A stretch of 19,373 bases of DNA from Propionibacteriaceae bacterium UBA6238 (GCA_002441465.1 DJWE01000097.1:7607-26979); one strand, 5' to 3'. Shown: positions 6,583 through 14,863, counted from the first letter of the stretch. A program made the numbers and translations. Notes: a model not told the origin generated them from the letters alone.

Positions 6583-6603
6583 TGGTGCACGACTGGTGCA
6601 CGA
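6583..6603 (+). repeat. Tandem TGGTGCACGA direct repeat
   Basis: TGGTGCACGA is present twice (6583-6592 and 6594-6603) at an 11-bp period, each copy holding the palindrome GTGCAC. It lies about 60 bp beyond the 3' end of tRNA-Asn, where arm-type sites of an integrated element would be expected. Confidence 0.45.
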
Positions 6604-6663
6604 GGGGAGCGGAGTTCCTTGTTTGCACCCCACGAAACACCTAGTCAAACCTGAATTTGACAC

Positions 6664-6739
6664 TGGCTCCCCCGCCTGGACTCGAACCAGGAACCTACGG
6701 ATTAACAGTCCGACGCTCTGCCAATTGAGCTACAGGGGA
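6664..6739 (-). tRNA. tRNA-Asn (GUU)
   Basis: A complete 76-nt cloverleaf on the minus strand including an encoded CCA. The acceptor TCCCCTG pairs with CGGGGGA (one G-U), with discriminator G. The D-arm region is GCTCAATTGGCAGAGC. The anticodon loop CTGTTAA has anticodon GTT, and the T-arm CCTGG-TTCGAGT-CCAGG is perfect. Nothing suggests disruption. Confidence 0.97.
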
Positions 6740-6774
6740 TCGCGCTGGGCGCGAGTCGGTACGTTACCAGAAGT

Positions 6775-7272
6775 TCAGCCCAGGTCGTATTCGGCGCGGA
6801 GCCGCACGAGCTCCCGCGCGACGAGCGGGTCCTCGGCCACCTGTCCGTTCTGAATTCCCTTGCCAGAGGTCACTCGCCAGATCAGTGCGGACGCGGGTTC
6901 GGCCAGATTCCTACGGGCCGTGATCACTGCGGTCGCATGATCGGCCAGTGCGATCGTGCGGACGCAGGCGATGCTGGCGGTGACCCGCTCGTTGAACAGG
7001 TCGGGGAGCCGGCCCGTCTCACTGAGAGACACGCTGCCCGAGCCCCCGTCCACGGTGGTCCAGCGCAGCGTCCTCGAATCGTGGTCCCAGCCGCCGTGAT
7101 CCACCTCGTGCCAGGCCACCTCGCGGCAGGCAGTGCCGTCGCTGAACGCCAGTGCGTCCGGCAGCCCGAGCACCTGGCCGAGCGGGCTGCGTCCGGACGC
7201 GAGCACTCGCCGGTTGCCGACCAGTTGCCGTAGTGCCGGGTCGTCGATCGAGGTGCGTCCGAACAGTGCCAT
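6775..7272 (-). CDS. Hypothetical protein, 165 aa
   Basis: A soluble protein of no family I can name. It begins MALFGRTSIDDPALRQLVGN and contains a SGRSPLGQVLGLPDALAF segment, a strand-rich middle (AWHEVDHGGWDHDSRTLRWTTVDG) and a helical C-terminus ending ELVRLRAEYDLG. There is no signal peptide, membrane segment or obvious catalytic motif. The start at 7272 is preferred over longer frames because GACAAT (7279-7284) is at exactly -12 to -7 for a leaderless transcript and upstream codons look non-coding. It lies 80 nt after the Nudix stop on the same strand and just before tRNA-Asn. Codon use is typical of the backbone. Confidence 0.75.
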   Translation of the reverse strand: MALFGRTSIDDPALRQLVGNRRVLASGRSPLGQVLGLPDALAFSDGTACREVAWHEVDHGGWDHDSRTLRWTTVDGGSGSVSLSETGRLPDLFNERVTASIACVRTIALADHATAVITARRNLAEPASALIWRVTSGKGIQNGQVAEDPLVARELVRLRAEYDLG

Positions 7273-7352
7273 GACGCCATTGTCGTCGAAGCCGGCATTC
7301 CGACACGCACGGCCACTCTTGGCGACGTATCGCCGGTTGCGTGCGTCCCTGC

Positions 7353-7745
7353 TCAGCGCATGGCCTGGGCGACCGCGAGCCTGCGCACGGCCGGCAGGTC
7401 GGGATCGGCCCAACGAAGCCAGAGCAGGCGATCACGGACGAACCAGCACACCTGATCGTGGTCGGTGCTCGAGATCGGGTACTGGCCGAGCGGGCGGACG
7501 AAATAGCAGCTCAACGCGATCGGCCTGCCCGCCACGACGGTCTCGGAGCGATCGAGAAGGTGCCCGACCTCGATCTCGACGCCGAGCTCCTCGAAGATCT
7601 CGCGTTCCAGCGCCGCCTCGGGCTGCTCCCAACGCTCGACCTTGCCGCCGGGGAACTCCCAGCGTCCACCGGCCTCCCGATCGGTGCGCCGGCGACACGC
7701 GAGTACCCGCTCCTTGTCGGCGAAGACCGCGGCGACCACCTCCAC
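7353..7745 (-). CDS. Nudix hydrolase (MutT-like)
   Basis: A 130-residue Nudix pyrophosphohydrolase. The Nudix box is complete at 34-56: G34, x5, E40, x7, R48-E49-I-F-E52-E53-L-G55-V, with the Mg2+-binding glutamates intact. FPGGK before it and the small overall size resemble MutT and CTP pyrophosphohydrolases that clean oxidised or non-canonical nucleoside triphosphates; the substrate cannot be told. The start is a GTG at 7745, only 3 nt after the TAG stop of the PLP decarboxylase gene, so the two are co-translated. Nothing is unusual in length or composition. Confidence 0.93.
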   Translation of the reverse strand: MEVVAAVFADKERVLACRRRTDREAGGRWEFPGGKVERWEQPEAALEREIFEELGVEIEVGHLLDRSETVVAGRPIALSCYFVRPLGQYPISSTDHDQVCWFVRDRLLWLRWADPDLPAVRRLAVAQAMR

Positions 7746-7748
7746 GGG

Positions 7749-9110
7749 CTAGGCCGCCGCCCGACGAAGGGCGGCGAGAGTCGCCTCGACGTCGTCATCG
7801 GTCGTCGACCAATTGCACAAGGCCACTCGCAGCACGGCGTGATCATGCCACTTCGAGCCCGACGTCCACGCCGTCCCGTCGGCGAGCATGCGGCGAACCA
7901 CCTCTCGGGTGTGTTCGTCGCTGTCGAAACGGGCGCACACCTGCGTGAACACCACGTCGTTGAGCACCTCCCCGCCAGGGATGGCCCGGATGCCCTCGGC
8001 GAACAGCTGCGCGTGCCGGCAGTACCGCTCGACCAATTCGGCGACCCCGCTGCGGCCGAGCGCAGCCAGAACCGCCCACACCGGGACGGCCCGCGCCCTC
8101 CGCGACATCTCCGGCACCCGGTCGAACGGGTCGCCTCCGCCGCCGTCCTGGATCAGGTACTCCCCGTGCATGCTCATCGACGCCCGCAGCGCCGCGTCGT
8201 CCCGGACGATCGCGATGCCGCAGTCGTAGGGGACGTTCAGGGTCTTGTGCGCGTCGGTGGTCCACGAATCGGCGGCCTCGTAGCCCGCGGTCAGGTGCCG
8301 CAGCTTCGGCGAGGCGGCCGCGAACAGGCCGAACGCCCCGTCCACGTGGACCCACGCGCCCGCCCGGTGAGCCATGCCGATCGTGGCCTCGAAGTCGTCG
8401 AACGCTCCGGAGTGCACGTTGCCGGCCTGGAGAACCACGATGGTGGGGCGGCCCTGGTCGTGGTTGAGATGCCACTCCAGGGCCTGGGCATCGATGCGTC
8501 CCTGATCGTCGGACGCGACCGGCTCGGGTCGGCCCAACCCGGCGAACCGGAGCGCCGAGTCCACCGAGTCGTGGCGCTCGTCACCGACCAGGACCCTGAC
8601 CCCGGGCGACCCGGCCAAGCCGCGGCTCGCCACGTCCCAGCCGACCCGGCGCAGGACGGCGTCCCTGGCCGTGACCAGGCAGGTCCAGTTCGACATCGTC
8701 GCACCGGTGACCATGCCGACTCCCGCAGTCGAGGGGAGGCCGAGCAGGTCGAGCAGCCACCGGTCGGCAACCGCCTCCACCGCCACCGTGCCGGGAGTGC
8801 CGGCTGCGAGGGCGCTGTTCTGATCCCAGGCGGAGGTGAGCCAGTCCGCAGCCAGGCCGGCCGGGTGGGTGCCCCCGATCACCATTCCGAACCAGCGCCC
8901 CGACGGCATCGCGGTGAGACCAGGCTCGACCGCTGCAGCCAGGTGTTCGATCACCCGTCCGGCCGGCTGCGGTCCTTCCGGGAGGTCGCCCAGCAGGGCG
9001 GCCACATCCTCGACGGCTGCCCGTCCCGGCACGTCCCGGGTGGGCAGCGAATCGAGCCAATCGAGCGCGAACCGGTGCGCGGCGTCGAGCGCCTCGTGCA
9101 GCTGTGACAT
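7749..9110 (-). CDS. PLP-dependent group II decarboxylase
   Basis: A 453-residue cytosolic pyridoxal-phosphate enzyme of the aromatic amino acid/glutamate/diaminobutyrate decarboxylase superfamily. The Schiff-base lysine is K289 in TTDAHKTLNVPYD. The PLP-binding aspartate is D257 in HVDGAF, and the ring-facing histidine is probably H180 in DERHDSV. VTGATMSNWTCLVTAR (134-149) is the phosphate-binding region. The start at 9110 has AGGAGG 5 nt upstream. LigD ends 72 bp upstream on the same strand and the Nudix gene follows after 3 nt. Substrate preference cannot be read from sequence; many such actinobacterial proteins are annotated only as pyridoxal-dependent decarboxylases. Confidence 0.94.
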   Translation of the reverse strand: MSQLHEALDAAHRFALDWLDSLPTRDVPGRAAVEDVAALLGDLPEGPQPAGRVIEHLAAAVEPGLTAMPSGRWFGMVIGGTHPAGLAADWLTSAWDQNSALAAGTPGTVAVEAVADRWLLDLLGLPSTAGVGMVTGATMSNWTCLVTARDAVLRRVGWDVASRGLAGSPGVRVLVGDERHDSVDSALRFAGLGRPEPVASDDQGRIDAQALEWHLNHDQGRPTIVVLQAGNVHSGAFDDFEATIGMAHRAGAWVHVDGAFGLFAAASPKLRHLTAGYEAADSWTTDAHKTLNVPYDCGIAIVRDDAALRASMSMHGEYLIQDGGGGDPFDRVPEMSRRARAVPVWAVLAALGRSGVAELVERYCRHAQLFAEGIRAIPGGEVLNDVVFTQVCARFDSDEHTREVVRRMLADGTAWTSGSKWHDHAVLRVALCNWSTTDDDVEATLAALRRAAA

Positions 9111-9182
9111 TCGTCCTCCTGCCGGGCATTATTCCGCCCAGGCCTCCGTTCGCGCGCCCGGACTACTGCGTAGGTCTTGCTG

Positions 9183-11624
9183 CTACTCCCACGCGACCTC
9201 GCCGGGATCGAGATCGGGACGCCAGCCCCGCCACACCGGTCCACGCAGCCGGCCGGTCGCGGTCCGCTCGGCGAAGGAGACCTCGGCCACACGCTGCGGC
9301 GCTACCCAGTGCGCGTCCGCCGCGTCCTCGCGCGGGATCTCGGCGAGGGGACAGTCGGTGGTGTGGAGCGGCTTGAGCAACTGTCCCGCTTCGGCGAGCC
9401 CGGCGTCGGTGAACCCCGAGCCGACCCGGCCGACGTAGACCAGGCGTCCGTCCTGAGGGATCCCGAGCAGCAGCGAACCCACTGCGCCGGCGCGATTCCC
9501 CTTGCCAGGACGCCAGCCGCCAACCACAACGGCCTGCGTGCGACGGTGCTTGATCTTCAGCCAGGTCCGCGCCCGGCGCCCGGGCTCGTAGACCGAACCC
9601 AGACGCTTCGCCACCACGCCTTCCAGGCCGAACGCAAGGCTCGCGTCCAGCGCCGCCCCCAGATCGCCGTCGAACACCGCCGGCACCTGGACGCGGGAGC
9701 CGGTCGTGGCGGTTCGGTCTTCTGCGGCGGGCGCCGGGGCGGCCAGGCTCTCCAGCAGCTCGCGGCGGATCTCGTAGGGCTGCTGCACCAGGGATTGCCC
9801 GTTCAGGCTGAGCAGGTCGAACAGCATCACCTGCGCCGGGGCGGCCTGCGCCGCGGCCGCGATGTCGCGGGGACGGGTGAGGTTGATCCGCGGCTGGAGC
9901 AACCCGAAATTGGGTGCGCCTGCCGCGTCGAAGACGACGACCTCGCCGTCGAGCACCGCGCGCTCGGCAGGCAGCCGGGCGAGATCGGCGATCAGGTCGG
10001 GGTAGCGGACGGTCTCGTCGCGGCCTCGCCTGCCGGTGAGCCGCACCCGTCCCTGGTCGAGCTCGACGATGATCCGGATACCGTCCCACTTCATCTCGAA
10101 CGCCCAGCCCTCCTCGTCGCCGAGCGTGGACGACGTGGCCAAGGTGGCGAGCATGGGGGAGATCGGGGCACCGCCGGGCTGGCCGCGATCCGGGGCGGCC
10201 TCGGCGGTGGACGCCGCCTCCGGGTTCATCCGGTGCATCAACCAGTCCTTGCCGGTTCGAATCAGCGCGAACCGTGCGGGCATGCCGCCCAGGCCGCCGT
10301 CCGGGCGTCCATGCAGGGTGGCGATCACCTCGTCGTCACGCCACTTCTCCAGCTCGTAGGTGCCGGCGTCCCAGATCCGGACGGTACCGCCGCCGTACTC
10401 GCCGGCCGGGATCGCGCCCTCGAAGCCGCCGTAGGCCAGGGGGTGGTCCTCGGTCGGCACGGCCAGATGGTTCTGCCGGGGATCGGTGGGGGGACCCTTC
10501 GGCACCGCCCAACTGACCAGCACCCCGTCGTGCTCGAGTCGCACGTCGTAGTGCAGGCGGCGGGCATGGTGCTCCTGGATCACGAACGAGCGACCGTCGG
10601 AGGCGACGGGGGCGTCCGCGGGAACCGGCTCGGGCGTCCGGGCGGGATCGCGCATGCTGCGGTAGGTGGCGAGCCGGTCGGGGCGGACGGCTCCTGGTGA
10701 GGCCGGCTCGCTCCCCACCGATCCCTCGGCGAGGGTGCCGGCGAGCAGGTCGCCGACCTCGGCGACGCGCGCGAGCACCTCGCCGAGGTCGAGCTGGCGC
10801 AGCCCGGGGTCGGCCAGTTCCGCCCAGGTGCGCGGCGCGGCCACCCACGGCCGAGCGCGTCCGCGCAGCGAGTAGGGAGTGATGGTGGTCTTGTTGCCGT
10901 TGTTCTGGCTCCAGTCGATGAAGACCTTGCCGGCACGGTCGGCGCGACGCATCACGGCTGTCACCCGGTCGGGATGGGCGGCCTGCAGGGCTTCGGCGAG
11001 TTCGCGGGCCAGGCCGGACGCGTCCGCGGTGCTCAGGCTGCCGTCGAGGCGGGTGTAGAGGTGAACGCCCTTGCTGCCGCTGGTCACGGGGAAAGCGGTC
11101 AGGCCGGCGCCGTCCAGCGCCTCGCGTACCCAGTCCGCCACTTCCGCGCAGGCCGCGAGGGACACCCCCTCGCCCGGGTCGAGGTCGAGCACCAGCCGAT
11201 CCGGCGGCAGGGGAGTGCCGTCCTGGTCGAAGCGCCACTGCGGCACGTGCAGTTCCAGCGCGGCCAGCTGGGCCAGCCAGACCAGGGTGGCCACGTCGTC
11301 GGCGACGGGGTAGTCGTTGCTGCCCTCGGAGTGCTGGATGGGGTAGCGCCGCACCCACGACGGAGTCCCCTTGGGTAGGTCCTTGGCGAAGAACACCCCG
11401 GGGTGATCGCCGTCCGCGCCGACCCCGTCCGGCCACCGCTTGCGGGTGATCGGACGCTGCCGAAGGTGGGGGAGGAGAACGGCCCCGATCTCGGCGTAGT
11501 AGGCGATCACCTCGCCCTTCGTGGTGCCGGTGGCGGGATAGAGCACCTTGTCGAGGTTGGTCAAGGCCAGCGTGCGACCATCGACGCTCACCTGCTCGCG
11601 GCCCGCGGCTGCCATGGCGGCCAT
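9183..11624 (-). CDS. ligD: ATP-dependent DNA ligase LigD (Pol-PE-Lig)
   Basis: The multifunctional end-joining enzyme of bacterial NHEJ, 813 residues. The domain order is that of mycobacterial LigD: primase/polymerase (about 12-295), with catalytic aspartates in DLDP (147-149) and FIDW (D237); phosphoesterase (about 320-466) with EHHARRLHYDVRLE (351-364); and ligase (about 488-813) with nucleophile K512 in EMKWDGIR and a C-terminal OB-fold. No Ku gene is in the window, although Ku is its usual partner and often a neighbour. Two ATGs (11624 and 11615) are possible; the AGG before the first suits the second slightly better. It diverges from the DUF389 gene across 55 bp. All catalytic motifs look intact. 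Confidence 0.97.
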   Translation of the reverse strand: MAAMAAAGREQVSVDGRTLALTNLDKVLYPATGTTKGEVIAYYAEIGAVLLPHLRQRPITRKRWPDGVGADGDHPGVFFAKDLPKGTPSWVRRYPIQHSEGSNDYPVADDVATLVWLAQLAALELHVPQWRFDQDGTPLPPDRLVLDLDPGEGVSLAACAEVADWVREALDGAGLTAFPVTSGSKGVHLYTRLDGSLSTADASGLARELAEALQAAHPDRVTAVMRRADRAGKVFIDWSQNNGNKTTITPYSLRGRARPWVAAPRTWAELADPGLRQLDLGEVLARVAEVGDLLAGTLAEGSVGSEPASPGAVRPDRLATYRSMRDPARTPEPVPADAPVASDGRSFVIQEHHARRLHYDVRLEHDGVLVSWAVPKGPPTDPRQNHLAVPTEDHPLAYGGFEGAIPAGEYGGGTVRIWDAGTYELEKWRDDEVIATLHGRPDGGLGGMPARFALIRTGKDWLMHRMNPEAASTAEAAPDRGQPGGAPISPMLATLATSSTLGDEEGWAFEMKWDGIRIIVELDQGRVRLTGRRGRDETVRYPDLIADLARLPAERAVLDGEVVVFDAAGAPNFGLLQPRINLTRPRDIAAAAQAAPAQVMLFDLLSLNGQSLVQQPYEIRRELLESLAAPAPAAEDRTATTGSRVQVPAVFDGDLGAALDASLAFGLEGVVAKRLGSVYEPGRRARTWLKIKHRRTQAVVVGGWRPGKGNRAGAVGSLLLGIPQDGRLVYVGRVGSGFTDAGLAEAGQLLKPLHTTDCPLAEIPREDAADAHWVAPQRVAEVSFAERTATGRLRGPVWRGWRPDLDPGEVAWE

Positions 11625-11639
11625 CCTGCCGGATCCGGC

Positions 11640-11655
11640 GACCTATCGACAGGTC
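11640..11655. promoter_or_regulatory. Palindrome between ligD and DUF389 gene
   Basis: GACCT-N6-AGGTC lies in the 55-bp divergent intergenic region, where a shared operator would be placed. No known regulator consensus is recognised. Confidence 0.3.
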
Positions 11656-11679
11656 CAGCTCCGACCGCGACGATGAGGC

Positions 11680-12660
11680 ATGCTCCAGTTGAAGCTGGCC
11701 GTACCCGCCGACCTCACCGAAGACGTCGTGATCGTCTTGTCCACCGAGCCGACGGTGAGCAGCCTCGCCGTCGTGCGCGGAGCGTCCATCGAACCGCGTG
11801 GCGACCTGGTCTTCGCCGACATCGCCCGTGAGCACGCCAATGCGGTGATCACCCGATTGCGCGCGATCGGTGTCGCGCAGCACGGCAGCATGCACATCGA
11901 AGGCGTCACCACCTGGCTGTCGAAGGCCGGCCTGGACGCCGAGATCGCCGCGCCCGGCAGCGGCGCGGACGCCGTGGTCTGGCCGGAGGTCGGCGCCCGC
12001 GCGTACGCCGAGTCCGAGTTGAACGGCACTTACCTGATCTTCATGCTGCTGGCCACGCTGATCGCGGCGATCGCCATCGTGCTCGACTCCCAGGTGCTGG
12101 TGATCGGCGCGATGGTGCTCGGCCCGGAGTTCGGCCCGATCGCCGCGCTCGGGCTGGCGCTGGTGCTGCGCCGGAGGGCGTTGTTCGTCCTCGCGCTGCG
12201 CACGCTGCTGCTCGGCTTCCTGATCGCCATCGGCGTGACCACCGTGCTCGGGCTGTACGTGCGGTTCGCCGGCTGGGTCGACCCGGCGCTCCTGATCGGC
12301 TCCCGGCCCGGCACCCAGTTCATCTACCACCCGGACGGCTGGTCGGTCGCTGTCGCGGTGATGGCGGCGATCGCCGGCGTCCTCTCGCTCACGTCGGGAC
12401 GCATGGGCGGGCTGTCCGGAGTGTTCATCTCGGTGACGACCGTGCCCGCGGCCGGCAATCTTGCCCTCGGCCTCGCGTTCTGGGCGCCGGAGGAGATCAT
12501 CGGCAGCGCGGCGCAACTCGCGGTCAACCTGTCCGCCATGATCGTGGCCGGCTGGCTCACGCTGCTGGTGCAGCAGAAGCTGCTCAACCGGCTACCGGTG
12601 AACCCGTGGCAGCGCGACATGTGGTTGCGTCGCCGCAAGGACATGCTCGGCCGCGGCTGA
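11680..12660 (+). CDS. DUF389 family membrane protein
   Basis: A 326-residue protein with a soluble N-terminal domain (about 1-100) and a multi-span membrane domain. The DUF389 core begins near 117 and includes the segment VLDSQVLVIGAMVLGPEFGPI (134-154) typical of the family, followed by hydrophobic spans at about 168-193, 222-238, 246-268 and 280-298, and a basic C-terminal tail. Function is unknown across the family. The start is the ATG at 11680, with GATGAGG immediately upstream as a possible ribosome binding site. It is divergent from ligD and converges with the Sir2 gene across 32 bp. Confidence 0.92.
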   Translation: MLQLKLAVPADLTEDVVIVLSTEPTVSSLAVVRGASIEPRGDLVFADIAREHANAVITRLRAIGVAQHGSMHIEGVTTWLSKAGLDAEIAAPGSGADAVVWPEVGARAYAESELNGTYLIFMLLATLIAAIAIVLDSQVLVIGAMVLGPEFGPIAALGLALVLRRRALFVLALRTLLLGFLIAIGVTTVLGLYVRFAGWVDPALLIGSRPGTQFIYHPDGWSVAVAVMAAIAGVLSLTSGRMGGLSGVFISVTTVPAAGNLALGLAFWAPEEIIGSAAQLAVNLSAMIVAGWLTLLVQQKLLNRLPVNPWQRDMWLRRRKDMLGRG

Positions 12661-12667
12661 CCGGTGG

Positions 12668-12686
12668 GGACGGTTCCGCGCCGTCC
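12668..12686. terminator. Possible bidirectional hairpin between convergent genes
   Basis: GGACGG and CCGTCC form a 6-bp GC stem with a 7-nt loop in the 32-bp gap between the convergent DUF389 and Sir2 stop codons. There is no T-run, so it is a weak candidate placed where a terminator is needed. Confidence 0.3.
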
Positions 12687-12692
12687 GGCACG

Positions 12693-13415
12693 TCATTCGG
12701 GAACGGCGGCGCCAAGGGTGCGTCCGATCGCTTCGTGGATCACCAGGCTGGCCATGCGGTCGTAGGCGGTGGCTTCTTTGTTGATCAAGACCAGTTGGTC
12801 TCCGGCGAAGGCACGCACCAGCCCGGCAGCGGGATAGACCACCAGCGACGTGCCGCCGACGATCAGGGTGTCGGCGCGGGACAGGTGCTCGACGGCGGCG
12901 TCCATCACCGCTGGATCGAGTGCTTCCTCATAGAGCACGACGTCCGGTTTGATCACTCCGCCACAGTCGCAGGTGGGTACCCCCGACGAGCCGAGGATCG
13001 CGTCCAGCCCGTAGCTGCGGCCGCACCGCTGACAGCTGTTGCGGTGCACGCTGCCGTGGAGTTCGAGGACGGTGCGCGACCCTGCGGCCTGGTGCAGGCC
13101 GTCGATGTTCTGGGTCACCACGGCGGTGAGCCGACCCTCGTGCTCGAGCCGCGCGAGCGCCAGGTGCGCCGGGTTCGGCCGCGCGTCCGGGTACAGCAGA
13201 TGGCTGCGGTAGTAGTCGTAGAACTCGGCGGTCCGCTGGACGAAGAAGCTGTGGCTGAGCACCTCCTCCGGCGCGAATCGAGTCCCGGTGCTGCGGCTGT
13301 ACAGCCCATCACCGGAGCGGAAGTCCGGGATGCCGCTCTCGGTGGAGACGCCGGCACCGCCGAAGAAGACGATCCGGCGGCTGTTCTGGATGATCTGGCG
13401 CAGTTCGCTGGCCAC
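12693..13415 (-). CDS. Sir2-family NAD-dependent protein deacylase
   Basis: A 240-residue sirtuin that removes acyl groups from protein lysines using NAD. The NAD-binding GAGVSTESGIPDFR is at 20-33, TQNIDGLH at 101-108, the catalytic histidine is H120 in LELHGS, and GTS at 188-190. The zinc ligands are C128 and C131, then C149 and C151 (CxxC...CxC). RPNPAH (79-84) is also a family block. Length is normal and no extra domain is fused, so this is a housekeeping-type sirtuin rather than a defence SIR2. The start is GTG at 13415, with TAAGGT exactly at -12 to -7, predicting a leaderless transcript. It is divergent from the M20 peptidase across 74 bp. Confidence 0.96.
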   Translation of the reverse strand: MASELRQIIQNSRRIVFFGGAGVSTESGIPDFRSGDGLYSRSTGTRFAPEEVLSHSFFVQRTAEFYDYYRSHLLYPDARPNPAHLALARLEHEGRLTAVVTQNIDGLHQAAGSRTVLELHGSVHRNSCQRCGRSYGLDAILGSSGVPTCDCGGVIKPDVVLYEEALDPAVMDAAVEHLSRADTLIVGGTSLVVYPAAGLVRAFAGDQLVLINKEATAYDRMASLVIHEAIGRTLGAAVPE

Positions 13416-13421
13416 GGTTCG

Positions 13422-13427
13422 ACCTTA
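13422..13427 (-). promoter_or_regulatory. -10 element for leaderless Sir2 transcript
   Basis: TAAGGT on the minus strand sits exactly at -12 to -7 from the first base of the GTG start. Confidence 0.5.
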
Positions 13428-13477
13428 CGCCGAAGCCGGCCACGTCCGCCGTCATGAGATTGTCACCGGACGGGGAA

Positions 13478-13483
13478 TAGGCT
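13478..13483 (+). promoter_or_regulatory. -10 element for leaderless M20 peptidase transcript
   Basis: TAGGCT sits exactly at -12 to -7 from the ATG at 13490. It is the same hexamer at the same spacing as at the crp/fnr gene. No Shine-Dalgarno is present. Confidence 0.55.
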
Positions 13484-13489
13484 CCCGCC

Positions 13490-14863
13490 ATGCATGCCGC
13501 GTTCGCCGCGTCGGCCGACTCCACTCCGGCTCGTCCCGGGATCGAGGAGCGGCTGGCCGCCCTGATTCGCATTCCCACAGTCTCCGCCGAACGATCCGTC
13601 CGCGGGGATGAGCCGTTCGAGGCGCTGATCGCGCTCCTCGCCGAGTTCTATCCGCTGCTGCACCAGCACCTGCCGTGCGAGCGGATCGGTGATCTCGGCC
13701 TGGTCTACCGCTGGGCTCCCGCCGAGGAGTCCGCCGCCGATCCGGTGGTGCTGATGGCGCACTACGACGTCGTGCCGGCGGCCGGGCAGGAGGCCGAATG
13801 GAGTGTGCCCCCGTTCGAAGGACGGATCGTCGACGGCCAGGTCTGGGGGCGTGGCGCTCTCGACGACAAGGGTGCCCTGTGCACCCTGCTGGACGCGGTG
13901 GAGAACCTGCTCGCCGAGGACTGGACCCCGCCGCGGACGGTGTGGCTATGCCTGGGCTCCGATGAGGAGTTGCACGGTGCCACCGCCAAGCTGATCGCCG
14001 AGACCCTGAGGTCACGCGGCGTGCGGCCATGGCTGGTCCTCGACGAGGGCGGCGCGGTCACGGAGGTGCCCTTCCCTGGCGTCAGCGGCACCTACGCCAT
14101 GGTCGGGCTGGCCGAGAAGGGCGTGATGTCGGTGGAGTTGTCCGCCGACGGGACGGGCGGGCACGCGTCCGCGCCCACCGGACTGACCGCGGTCGGCCGG
14201 GTGGCCCGCGCGGTCGCTCGGCTCAACCGCAACCCCTTCGACATCCGGATGCCGCGCACGGTGGTGAGCCTTCTCGCCGCTCTCGCCGTCCATGCCGAGC
14301 CGGCCTACGCCAGGTTGTGGCGGCTGGCTGCGGCGGCCCCGTGGCCGGCTGCCCGGCTGCTCGCCGCCGCAGGGGGAGCCGACGGCGCGGCCCTGGTTCG
14401 GACCAGCCTCGCGGCCACCATGCTCTCCGGCGGCAGCAGCGCCAACGTGCTGCCGTCCAGCGCGTCCGCGATGCTGAACATCCGGGTGAACGTCGGTGAG
14501 ACCACGGCAGGAGTGGTGGCCCGCCTGCGCCGCGTGATCGCCGACCCGAAGGTGTCGGTGCGGGTCGTCGAGGCCGACGAGCCCACCCCGGAGTCGGCCT
14601 CCGACAACGCCCAATTCGCGCTGATCGAGGACTGCGTCGAGGCCGGTTACCCCGGCGTCGACGCCATCCCCTACCTCACCACCGCCGCCACGGACGGACG
14701 GCACTGGCACCGGTTCGCGCCCGCCGTCTACCGGTTCGCCCCGCTCTACATCCCCCAGGACGAGCGGGACGGGATCCATGGCCGTGACGAACGGGTCGCG
14801 ATCGACAGCCTGGTTCGCGGCGAGCGCTGCTACCGGGCCCTGCTGAAGGGATTGCCGGCATGA
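13490..14863 (+). CDS. M20-family metallopeptidase
   Basis: A 457-residue zinc-dependent peptidase or amidohydrolase of the M20/M25/M40 family. Metal ligands and catalytic residues are visible: H91 and D93 in MAHYDVVP, bridging D125 in GRGALDDKGAL, the E159-E160 pair in GSDEELHG, D185 in VLDEGG, and a C-terminal histidine in DGIHGRDER. A dimerisation lid domain interrupts the catalytic domain at about 205-340. Its size suits dipeptidases, carboxypeptidases and PM20D1-like N-acyl amino acid hydrolases; the substrate is open. The stop overlaps the start of the MFS gene as ATGA, indicating co-translation. No signal peptide is seen, so it is probably cytosolic. Confidence 0.95.
   Translation: MHAAFAASADSTPARPGIEERLAALIRIPTVSAERSVRGDEPFEALIALLAEFYPLLHQHLPCERIGDLGLVYRWAPAEESAADPVVLMAHYDVVPAAGQEAEWSVPPFEGRIVDGQVWGRGALDDKGALCTLLDAVENLLAEDWTPPRTVWLCLGSDEELHGATAKLIAETLRSRGVRPWLVLDEGGAVTEVPFPGVSGTYAMVGLAEKGVMSVELSADGTGGHASAPTGLTAVGRVARAVARLNRNPFDIRMPRTVVSLLAALAVHAEPAYARLWRLAAAAPWPAARLLAAAGGADGAALVRTSLAATMLSGGSSANVLPSSASAMLNIRVNVGETTAGVVARLRRVIADPKVSVRVVEADEPTPESASDNAQFALIEDCVEAGYPGVDAIPYLTTAATDGRHWHRFAPAVYRFAPLYIPQDERDGIHGRDERVAIDSLVRGERCYRALLKGLPA

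Larger units (their letters stand above)
6018..6663. other. Gene-poor stretch between TIR promoter and tRNA-Asn
   Basis: About 650 bp without a convincing gene on either strand; open frames here lack known domains and good starts. Two structured sites lie inside: a long hairpin at 6232-6271 and a tandem TGGTGCACGA repeat at 6583-6603, both described separately. Composition is mixed, as in decayed mobile-element ends next to tRNA genes. Confidence 0.4.

Noticed and set aside
7341..9107. 588-codon plus-strand open frame opposite Nudix and decarboxylase genes
   Set aside because: Shadow of two well-supported minus-strand genes; no recognisable domain.
10336..12516. 726-codon minus-strand open frame across ligD and the DUF389 gene
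   Set aside because: Out-of-frame reading of ligD continuing antisense through DUF389; Arg/Pro-rich without any motif.
12693..13415. Sir2 gene as the ThsA partner of the TIR protein
   Set aside because: It is 7 kb away behind backbone genes, has the length and Zn motif of a stand-alone deacylase, and lacks a SLOG domain.
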